Part shown: in pieces, positions 54,240 through 64,000 of the stretch
Layout: each line of letters begins with the position of its first letter
Numbering within the stretch: position 1 is the stretch's first letter
Assembly: GCA_027922465.2 (NCBI GenBank)
Contig: BQMF02000261.1
Location: 62,001-126,000 of the forward strand
Source: Turritopsis dohrnii
Taxonomy: Eukaryota > Cnidaria > Hydrozoa > Anthoathecata > Oceaniidae
Direction of reading: 5' to 3'
DNA: 64,000 nucleotides
Translations under genes and position numbers: made by a program
Notes under the pieces: model-generated
Told to the model about the DNA's origin: nothing
What the model saw: only the letters and a program-made list of their open reading frames with translations
The model's database searches: none

Positions 54240-57200
54240 TCATTTACTTCAGGTAGTTTCGCTTCCTAATTTTATGCATGAACTGTGATTATGAAAATTA
54301 TGAGCATGTTTGTACTGCCTATCATTACATACGTCAATTCACTGACTTCAATTCATAGTTTGGCAATTAGAATGATACTCAAAACGAATGAGGAAGCGTT
54401 ACGTACCTGATGAAATATGTGATTTCCATTTGTTTTCTGCAAGCAGAAATAGTCAATTTATACTTAAGACCATATTGAATGTGGACCACATTTCGGTAAG
54501 GCCATTTCAGTCCCATTTTATTTTTTTCTAAGCTAATACTAGCAACTGGAGTCGTACAAGTAATGATTGTTTTGAAAAATGTAATCTTCGTTTTTCCAAT
54601 TATACTTTTTAGACATCATTTGTCTTTTTAAATCGGTAGTTTTTGTGAACATCTTTCAATCTCTCCCAAATGATGGCTGATGCTTTGAATCTGAAAGGGA
54701 TTTTTCAAAAGCCATTAGAACTTCTTCAAATTGTGCATAATAATAGTACCCCAAGAAACTAATTAATATCTGCTTCATAATCCCATTTAACCGTTTCTAG
54801 TTAATTCTCTACTTTCATAAAGAATTTATTGTCCTTCAACTTTTCGAGTCAAGTGATTTCTTAATTAGCATCATCATTAATAAAGCGAAGGAGTAAGGAA
54901 AAGGAAATGTAAATAAAATGGTCAACAACTTGAAATGTTTAGAAAATACTTTATTGTGAAAAGCATTGTGAGTAACCAATTTCGTTTAAAGATCTCATCA
55001 CGTTTTCTGTACCACTGCAATTTTCATTCATCCATCTAGAATGTCAATTAAATCTGACATATGAACACTTTCATAAAAATATTACGTAAATTACAATTGT
55101 TGTTTATTATGTTTCCATGACACATTCGAATGCGCAATAAAAGCCGTCGTCATTTCTAAAGTAAAATGGATCGATAGTTTTTCGTCTTTTCGAAAAAATG
55201 AGTGTTTTTCTACCAAGAAAATACCATCATTATATACAGTTCAGTATAATTCTGCTACGCAAGTATATTGCTACCGTTTTTATGATTTTAATGATTTTTA
55301 ATTAAACACAACCTACACTTCCTTGTCATTGTAAAACATATCATATCGTTTGAGATAACGAGTTTCGTAGGAATCAGCGTCTTGTAGAAAAGGATAATAG
55401 CTTCGTATTTTTGCTAAAATATGTTATAAAATATTATACAAAAGATTTTTGTCCATTTCATATGTGATAGTAAGCTGTTTTGTTATTTATAAATTTAAAA
55501 TGTAATATTCTATTATCATGTAATTTAAAAGAATCATTCAAACTCGTTCGTACCTTCATAGACAGATCAAGAACGGCACAAATTCTTTTATTTCTCAGAT
55601 TGATTTCTTAGAAATTCTCCTGTCTGTGCGGGATTCGTGTACATCTTAATTTCGGATATTTCCTCCTTCAAAATCGCTGCAATTAAAAATATATCAAAAA
55701 TCCAAAAATATGAATTGATTTTCACAGGTCTGTATAGCAAAGAGATCTATGGAAAAATTTGCTTCCGATAACCTCATGTCATTCGTAGCAATAAGTGGAT
55801 GGATCATTGCGCTGTGATAACGTTCTTAGCTTGTAACTTGTAATACTTGTAGTCAACATGTCATTCGTCTCTCGTTTTATAACTGATTGGAAATACTATT
55901 TCACAGCTTTTTTTTCATATTATATAATACTATACCATATAATAAAATTTATAAATTTATAAATAAATTTCACATAAAAGAATATTAAATGAAGGACAAA
56001 ATAAGACAACATGGGACAACATGTGAGGCAGAGACCCTTTTCTCTTCTTCCTTCAAAACTACACGGCGTCACTAATCAAATAAATGTACATATATTAGAA
56101 ATCGAAAACTTTTACAACCACTCCGAAATTTAACCTGTTGGGTTACTTAAAACATCTATAGCCAAGCTCATAAATTTCGAATTTGTATGGCATTTTCCAT
56201 TACAAATTGTGGATAGAAACAAGTGGGGATAACATTAACTTTACACGCTAGAAGTGTGAAAACGCATCGCATATATCAAGTCTTAAGTTCACTGAACTAT
56301 TTTTTCAAAGATTATTTATTCATATGTTTTCGTCATCTGGAAAGTATTGATTAAGAATTACTTTCTGGAGCCAAAAAATGTTTTCCGCCTTCACAAAGGA
56401 CTTCAAAAACTTGTGCGATAATTTATGTTTTTTGTTCGAAAGTTCCTGTTATATGTTTCCATGTTAAGGCATTGATAAATCAGGAAATCATAGTAATTTC
56501 CTGACACCAATTAAGAATATTAAGAAATTTCTTATTCACTAAGTCATTGGATGATTGTTGTCTTTTTAAAGATAATGAACTATTACATGTAGAACTGAGG
56601 TTTACACTATGCAGATGTCAGCAGAAATAGAACAATAGAGAAATGGTCTGGGAACAAACAGTTGTTTATTATTAACAACGCGTTCAAACTAAGTAAAAAA
56701 TGACTGGCTCTCTCGTGGAGATTATCTCATAAGGAAACTGTTGACACTGTGATAATTCTTTATCTTTAAGTTGACTGATTCGACAGTAATAATGTCTATG
56801 AGTAGAATACACTTGGAATTCGAAACAAGGAAGTTTAAACACTATTTTGAACTTTCTTGTTTGAAAAACCATAGAATCACAAAAAGAGGTACCATCAACG
56901 TAGTTTTGTTTGTTCCATACGTGTTGTAATCTTGGTCATCATACGCAAATTTCAATCTCAAATTTCACACTTTACACGAAAGTCTATTGTTCCCGTAACA
57001 GAAACCATAACTCAAATCCCAAAATCTACTAAGTGTGACTTGAGCTCATAGCTTTTCTTATTGATCCTGCATTAGTTATCACAATTAGAATTAATCTGTT
57101 GACGAAAATATCAGTCTTCGTTACTTTCGCATGATCAGCAAAATAAAGGTGGGTGACGCTGCAGAGGATGTTGGTATTGATTCTGACATAAATGTAAACG

Positions 57201-58190
57201 ATGAGATCTAAAATGACTCTTGTTCCCTTGGGAAAATGGGAATTCCCGCTGAATTTACCGCTATAATTCCGTATACTTGAATGAACACAGGCAGTGTTCT
57301 CTGGAAAAGTTGACTGCTCAGAATGAGAGAGGAAGAGTTTCATAATTGATGTTTCATAATTTTGAGGATGCTTATTAATTCTTCCCATCTTGAATTTGCA
57401 TAGTTAGCATAATTCTTACGACAAGTCTATGTTATGAACAATAAATGTTCATTCCTACGTAAGAGAAAGGTAAGAAATAATAAAGACGGAGGGTGGTAAA
57501 TTTTTACTAATCGCTGACCATGCAAAAGTAAACTATCTTCTTGTTCTTTATGACGATAACTCAGTATGTGTTTTTCATCATAACAATAATGAAAACGAAT
57601 TCGATTACAACGTTTTTAAAAGAATAGCGTTTCTAAAGACCTTAGTTACCTAAGCTTAATTAGTCATTGTATTTCCTTATTTAGTCATTACATTTCCTTA
57701 TTTAGATATTATTTCGATCAATTCGATGTTGCTGACTTCAAAACATCTTCGGGAAGAAGAAGCACATTGGCTTTAACAGACAAACATGTTAATTATTCAC
57801 GTTTTTGATTTGAAGTTGTCGGTTCATATTTCACGATTTACCGAGTAATTAAAATAATCATCATTATTGCATAATTGAAAATGAGGCAAGGAAATATGTA
57901 TAAATAAAGTTAAAGCAATGAACTTCAATTTGATTTTCTCACTGAATGTTTCAAGAGGTCGCACAAGAAGATTGGGATAATTGTTCAAATGGCTTACATT
58001 GCATTACCGGCAATTTTTGCAACAAAGAAAGGTTAACCTGATCACTTTGAGTATCTAAGAAAAGTCAAAAGAAGTTTAAGGAAATGAACAAAGTGCATTC
58101 TTGCTGTGATACAATAAAATGAAATGTAATACAATAAATTCATAGTGAGAATGTTTTAATGTTGAAATTTGTTGTTTCTGCATTTTTCCA
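54240..58190. other. Region between the claudin-like genes, no gene seen
   Basis: Short frames such as 57029-57388 (-) lack domains. No retroelement or RNA gene is recognised. Confidence 0.4.
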
Positions 58191-58201
58191 TGGAAAATGT
58201 T

Positions 58202-58675
58202 TCAACACTTTTCAGCTAAAAATCCTATTACGCCAGCAGCACCTGCACCTAACACACCAACCCATCCCAGTGCGTATGACCAACCAAAATCAAGGACCAC
58301 GACGCCTATAACATTTGTTTTCTTTGCTGTGAATATACCAAGGGCTATTATCATGGAACCAGCAGCAGCGAACAGGAATATTGATGCAAGAAAGCCTTTC
58401 ATCTGCGAAACTGTCAATGACAAAATAGCAAAGACGATTCCCCCAACTGCTGCTAGTACTGACAGTATGGCAAATGCTCTACATGCTTTCAACCAATCTT
58501 CAGGATCATCGATCAATCTGCAGGTTGATAACCCGCAACTCTTCCACAAACCAGAATGAGCAACTTGACGAAACAGTTTAGTTTTCTGCCAAGCGTCACC
58601 ACCACAGCTTGCTGCAAGAAATATAAACGCACCAATACTTCCAACCAACAACAGTATTTGCATCACCTTCACCAT
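58202..58675 (-). CDS. Claudin/PMP22-like four-transmembrane protein, copy 2
   Basis: 157 aa starting MVKVMQILLLVGSIGAF, identical to copy 1 over the first 27 residues. It keeps GLWKSCGLSTC in the first loop and four hydrophobic segments. The open frame reaches 13 codons further upstream, but these lie across the 5' splice acceptor (TTTGCAG|GAAAAATCAAAC-ATG), so the start at 58675 is preferred. The largest differences from copy 1 are in the first loop and in the short loop before the last segment (TAKKTNVIGVVVLDFG). Ends ..LAEKC where copy 1 ends ..LAEKF. A tandem duplicate whose extracellular faces have diverged most. Confidence 0.85.
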   Translation of the reverse strand: MVKVMQILLLVGSIGAFIFLAASCGGDAWQKTKLFRQVAHSGLWKSCGLSTCRLIDDPEDWLKACRAFAILSVLAAVGGIVFAILSLTVSQMKGFLASIFLFAAAGSMIIALGIFTAKKTNVIGVVVLDFGWSYALGWVGVLGAGAAGVIGFLAEKC

Positions 58676-58687
58676 GTTTGATTTTTC

Positions 58688-59224
58688 CTGCAAATAGTGA
58701 ACAATGTATATCATGTTTTACAATCATTGTTACAATTTCTGGACTCATTATGGGTTTTATAAATCCAACAAACCCATCTTAAATCATAAATGTATTTCAG
58801 CATTTAATTCATTCGATGTTTCTATTCAGCCCGCAAAACACGATGTAGCTTTTATCTATTTAAAAAAAAGATATTACATATTTTTGTGTGAAATTAATAA
58901 GACTGACACGTTTGAAGCTTTCATATCAATTTTTACGAGTACATTATTAATATTTACCCCCGTCATTTCTTCCCACCACGCGCGAAATCGAAACTACAGG
59001 ACATCTTGAATACGCGTTAAAAACTTCTTATCAAGTCCTTTTTTTACATGAATTCGACGGCATTGCGAAAACGAAAATAAGGCGTGTCCTAAAGCCGTGT
59101 CATGGATGTCTTAAATGCTCATTATTAAGATAGGTCTCAAGAAGACGCAAATAAGATGGATTTTGAAAATGTCGTGTGCCGGCTGTGTATTTCTTATGAA
59201 GTCATTAATAGCTAATAGATTTAC
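58688..59224 (-). other. 5'-UTR intron of claudin-like copy 2 (537 bp)
   Basis: Donor ACCAG|GTAAATC and acceptor ACTATTTGCAG on the minus strand, equivalent to the copy 1 intron but longer. A (+) frame at 58704-59009 inside it is not supported. Confidence 0.7.
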
Positions 59225-59303
59225 CTGGTTTGTGACTGCTCCTTCACTTGTAACTCGAAGATGAAGATGTCTTGAAATGGTTCTCACTTTGAGTGATGTC
59301 TCT

Positions 59304-59312
59304 TCTTATAAT
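59304..59312 (-). promoter_or_regulatory. TATA box of claudin-like copy 2
   Basis: TATAAGAAG on the minus strand, about 80 bp upstream of the 5'-UTR donor as in copy 1. Confidence 0.5.
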
Positions 59313-59393
59313 ACTCTTAATAATCTTCTTAATTTTGATCGGCATCAAAAATAAAGTAATGTTAAGAAACACAGTAAGAATCTTTTCAAGACA

Positions 59394-59720
59394 GGCTACG
59401 CACCATGCATTTTGATTGTGAGATTCTAAGAACGTTTATATTGCCCATACTTGTATTGCTGTATATGCCAATTCAAAGAAGTCTACTCATAGGTTGATAA
59501 ATAAAAAGATAAGAAACCTGATAAAGATAAGCTTCTTAATACTTCTTAGAACTAAAACTAGAATAGGCTACGCACCATGCATTTTGATTGTGAAATTCTA
59601 AGAATGTTTATATTGCCCATACTTGTATTGCTGTATATGCCAATTCAAAGAAGTCTATTCATGGGTTGGTAAATAAAAAGATAGGAAACCTGATAAAAAT
59701 AAGATCGTGCTTAGAAAAGC
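59394..59720. repeat. 172-bp tandem duplication upstream of claudin-like copy 2
   Basis: GGCTACGCACCATGCATTTT begins at 59394 and again at 59566, each followed by the same ~150 bp (..TTTATATTGCCCATACTTGT..). A single diverged version lies upstream of copy 1 (about 54270-54350), so this is old 5' flanking DNA that was duplicated again. Confidence 0.8.
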
Positions 59721-59759
59721 TTTTCAATACTTCTTAGAACTAGGATAAGGTATAGAGAA

Positions 59760-62700
59760 AGAAGGAAACGCAACTCAAATTAAATGGCTATTCAGTTCTT
59801 TTTACATTTTTATTTGCAATTAAACTGGAAGAAACCTACACTTTCAGCGCTCGTTCCAATTAACTCTTTATACTATTTGCGTTCGAAGATTTAATCTTAT
59901 TCTACAGAGAACACATTTTGGTTAATAGTGAGTTCTTAATTGAGCACTGGATTCATAATTGTCAGCTACAGCATGTTGCGTTGGGCACGTTATGCTGTGT
60001 TCTTCATGGATAATTCGAGCTGATACTTTAAAATATGAGAGTGTTCTTTAGTTTTAGTCTATGCAAGCAAAATTTTCAATAAATCTTTTTTATCCGTAAA
60101 CTGCAAAAAACTGCAATTATGCTTATGATATATTTTAGGAAGACAATAAGATCTCATCAGAATTTCAGCAATTTCTGACTCACAGAAAAAGTAAAGTAAT
60201 GAGTCCTTGTATTAGAATATCAAATATGATTGGTTTGTAAGTAAAGGAGGTGTATAGTATTGAGGCATGAGATTCAACAGGCCCATGTCATTGTTAACAT
60301 AAATAAATCACTATACATATCCACATAGAGCAAAATGTATGTTAAAACATGGAGGTATAAAACAGAAGGAGAACAAACTCTTATTTTTCTATTATTCAGA
60401 TAATGACTATTCTATTCATTGCGGTATCACTTTGATGTCATCCGTGATGCGCTTTCGGCTGGTTGTCGGTGAAACGAATACTTTTTTGAAAATTAACGAC
60501 AATTTAAAAACCAAATATCATCCATTATAACAACGGATCAACTTGCTGCATAGTGACAAGCAGATTATTAAACCTAAAGCTTCCTTGAGAAACAAATGAA
60601 AATCTATGTTTTTATACAGAGTTGAAGATATCGCGTAATTCATGTATAAGTTCCAATCTACATATCTTCTGACTTAAATGCGCCTCGATAGTGCCGCGGT
60701 ACGTGCAAAAACTTAGGATTATTCTCTCTTCAAAAACTGAAGCTCGGCGAAACTGCTTGAGGGGATCACGAGATATATAGACCTAAAGTTGCAATGTTTT
60801 CGTTGCATATTTGTGACGTTTTTGCATAATTCTCCCAATTCCTACAGATTATGCATGCTAAGAACTTTACCCTAACGATCTTTAATCACATTGGAGAATT
60901 GATATGAACGAAATTTTCACGCAAGAACGCCAAAATTATAAAAATTATGCAAGATGATAGCAATTATATGTTATTACACACTGAGGACTTAAACAATGCA
61001 GCGCATCACGGATAGTACAATAGCAGATTTTGAGTTCGTTCTCCTTCTGTTTTATACCTCCATGGTTAAAACGGGAATTTTCTTTCTCCTTCTTTTCCAT
61101 TCACTTTCATAGCCGCGGTTCAATACTAAATTTTCGCCTAGCCAAAGTAGCTAAGAATAGAGGCTAGTCTATAGTGAAGTGGTACGCCATTTTTTCAGTC
61201 AGTGCAGTGGAAGTGGAAAGTATGTTGGTTGATAACAACATTATCTTATGATGATTGGTAATTAAATACTTGGAACAGCAAATTATTGAATCTGTTATTT
61301 CAGTGCAAAGGCGAACATTCATTATCATTAGATTTATTTTAATTTTACATTCTGTGTAATGTAGCCCAACTGAACTTGAAAACACGCACCACTGATGTAT
61401 AGCCGAAAGGAAACCCTTTTCATGTGAAGAACAACCAGTTCAACCACTTATGCTAATTGAAAGAGTACATTACAAAAACAGCAAGTAAAAACGTGATGTT
61501 GTATATGCAAAGAAGTTCAGAAAACCAATTTATACGTATATATAATATTTTAATACAAAGGATTGAGACACATAATAACTTTAAAGAATCTGGTTTAATG
61601 CGCTTCCCTGGATAGTCGTTTAATCTGACAACAGAAACATAATTTACTATGATATAATTCCATGATCACGTATACTGTTTTGATATATACTGTATATGAT
61701 ATTTTTATAGGTACTACTACTACTAATAATAATAATAATGGTATATTTCGGGCATATCCATATATTACAATGGCTTTTCATCCCATAATAATTTGAAAAT
61801 TCTAAAATTCACAGTCACTGTATACAAAATATTAGTTAACGATAGTTAAAAATATAACATAAAGTTTCAATTAGTAAAAAAGTATATCCACCAAAGTAAC
61901 CACATCAGAAAGATAAAATGGGTAAGCAATGGAACCACAAAGAAATAAAAGAAGTATACGTCTCAAAACAGATAGGTGGTGCCTAAACAAGTAAATAAAT
62001 TCCTATTAATGCATGCTCAAATACTTAGCAAAAGAGAGATCTAGATAAAAAGATTTTAACTCGTGTGAAAATTTTTGATACTATCAATTTTCCTACACGA
62101 ACAATGAACATAAGTCAAAAAACAATCCAACATAACAATCTGTAAATTAAATCAAGCCAAAACACGATCTTCTATTTTCAATTTTGTAGTGATTTGGCTA
62201 TGGATGTGTGTTTTCACTACCAAAATCTGTTGTTTTTATTCATTTTGGATTTATATACGAAGGTCATTTTTTATATCACAATAAATAATGAGTGTGAAGA
62301 TTTTTTGAACGGAGATGTTTATTCTGAATGCTTAAATTTAATTTTATGAATTGTCACTTTAAGCCCAACTTTTGAAAATAACTAGTCTAACCTAATTTGA
62401 AATGCTACACATAATATTTTTAGTAAAGATTTTGATTGCTTTTGATAGTTATTTGCAGCCTACATCGCTTACATATCTATGTCGTTTAGAAAACGCTAAT
62501 TTGTCGGAATAGTCCGAATTTTTCCGAATTGGTCCTAGCCTTACTTTAATCCTAACGCTAATCCTTAACCTCACTCTACCCGTAACCACAACCGCAACCA
62601 TTATCCTAATATCCTAATATAATATATACCAATGCGGAATGTAATGTGAACTTTCTATCTGATTTACGAGAATTTCCCATCAGTAGTATGTCATTAGTAA

Positions 62701-64000
62701 AACAACAGCCTTTATTTATCATTGTTATGTACCAAACAACATATGGAGATAAACATGCAAAAGGATTTAGCTTAGTCTAGATTTATTTTATGACGCCTTC
62801 AATAGGTAGTTGGAGCTACAATTCGTCATTAAATTCTTTTCATGGAAATAAAATCAACAGGAGAATGGGGAGACAGAATCGGCTTATGAAAAAATACAAT
62901 GGACAACCAATGGGTATGCGTACATTTGAATAATCCTTTGTTTGGGAAAGGGAGTTGTCGAAACTGCTATTATTAAGCTGTAAATAGGCAGTTTTAGATA
63001 TGTTTTTCTGTCAAGATTAAGTCAGGTGTGCTTAGCTACCTGACAGCTTTTTTATATACAAGACAAGAATTGTAAGTGAAACTTTATGATTGACCATGAA
63101 CATCTTCACTTCAAAATAACTACAAAATGTCCTTTTGTGGTATTAAATTCAACTCCACCCTGATTTTAGTATTATACACCCCCTATTAACCGACAGCTTT
63201 CTTCTCCCCGGCAGAATTCTGGTCAAACTCTCATATAAAAGTTTCTGTATAGCGGACACTTAATTAGCGGACACTATTAATTAACGGTCAGTTTTTTTTT
63301 GTTTTTTTTGCACGGAAAAGCATATGTTGCCTTTTTTTACTCCAATTAGCGGACAAAGACTAAAACAACGAAAAATCCTTTTCTTTATTCTTAACATTTA
63401 ATGGTTCGCTTCATTTTTTCAAACCATTTTACCAGTGTTTCTGGACTAAAATAACTAAATACCTTATTACACGAAATTATCGTGGGAATTAATTAACGCG
63501 GATTTTAAAAATCCGCGCTAATTAAAACCGTGTTAATTTGTGCCTCTCGCAATTTAACCGCCCATTAATTAATGTACCGTGTAATACAGTGTGTTTTAAA
63601 AAATTGGCAACAAAAATTTATGTAACAGTTTTTTATCGCTTTCACTTTAACAAAGCCAATGTTACACACGCTTGAAAAAATTTTACGTGAGCAGTTACTG
63701 TAATTCAGAGTCTCAGATATCACATAACAGCATTAAAAATTTTTTACCTTTAAACAATAAAGATACGGTTGTTAATTCATGGCACGCTAAAAAGTCAGCC
63801 TGTTAATTTCGTGTAATTAGGTAACTGGAGTTTTCATCCCATGCCCACCACCACGATTTACCCTTTTGTCAATCACCTGCACTTCAATAACTGGATTGGG
63901 GATGGTGAGGAACATGAAAAAAGTTTTGATATATTTTTTGGAATATCTCCAGTAATAAGCAGTAAGCAGAGAATAAGCATTATCCATGATTAACAAGGTT
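59760..64000. other. Distal region, no supported gene
   Basis: Contains an (ACT)n(AAT)n microsatellite at about 61711-61739, a degenerate CCTAAC-type patch at 62535-62600, and a dispersed repeat at 63616-63780 matching 2810-2985. No coding region recognised. Confidence 0.4.

Noticed and set aside
57029..57388. 119-aa minus-strand frame
   Set aside because: No domain, no splice or promoter support, and composition like the surrounding intergenic DNA.

Overview
The window comes from an AT-rich animal nuclear genome. Genes are sparse, GT-AG introns are visible (60-540 bp), a patch of TTAGGG telomere-type hexamers is present, and most recognisable sequence is transposable elements. Low-copy host genes are limited to a small methyltransferase family and two claudin-like tetraspan genes. 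The mix of elements (non-LTR element with an SGNH-type ORF1, Polinton/adintovirus-like element, Penelope-like, pogo-type, hAT-type and many fold-back MITEs) suggests a marine invertebrate, perhaps a cnidarian. That placement is inference only.

Layout. 1-600: degenerate Helitron-end-like repeats. 3383-4238 (-): intact SAM methyltransferase copy A with a non-coding 5' exon. 4431-14224: a ~9.8 kb hAT-like insertion (matching ends, 5-bp target duplication) that carries a nearly intact non-LTR retrotransposon (6118-10751) and smaller nested MITEs. 14577-18574: four fold-back MITEs. 19847-30697 (+): methyltransferase copy B, split by a 10,092-bp Polinton/adintovirus-like element (20046-30137). 31391-33786: pogo-type transposon with a deleted transposase. 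35968-39412: small MITEs and a mariner-type transposase remnant. 43517-44755: methyltransferase copy C, a pseudogene with two frameshifts. 44824-45560: 5'-truncated Penelope-like element. 45878-46378: Helitron-like non-autonomous element. 48357-48750: a perfect 46-bp inverted repeat that includes part of a Cys-rich coding fragment. 48828-49345: ~125-bp tandem repeat. 51645-51983: non-LTR RT fragment. 53514-54195 and 58202-59280 (-): tandem duplicated claudin-like genes with matching 5'-UTR introns.

The most unusual object is the virus-like element at 20046-30137. It has 66-bp inverted ends starting AG, a 6-bp target duplication, and a three-exon protein-primed-type DNA polymerase B gene whose three exons add up to an exact open frame. 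The first intron is built almost wholly of 41-bp tandem repeats. The element also holds a RING-finger gene broken by one TAG, three uncharacterised ORFs, a remnant resembling the start of a packaging ATPase, an inverted duplicate of the polymerase 3' end, and a U1 snRNA-like gene. That U1 keeps its stems, its U1A loop and a near-Sm site, but its 5'-splice-site-recognition end is replaced. I see no integrase or major capsid gene, so this copy is probably a deleted or non-autonomous derivative. Both ends carry the same inward-facing TATA-like/CRE/CCAAT block, placed to drive the two terminal genes.
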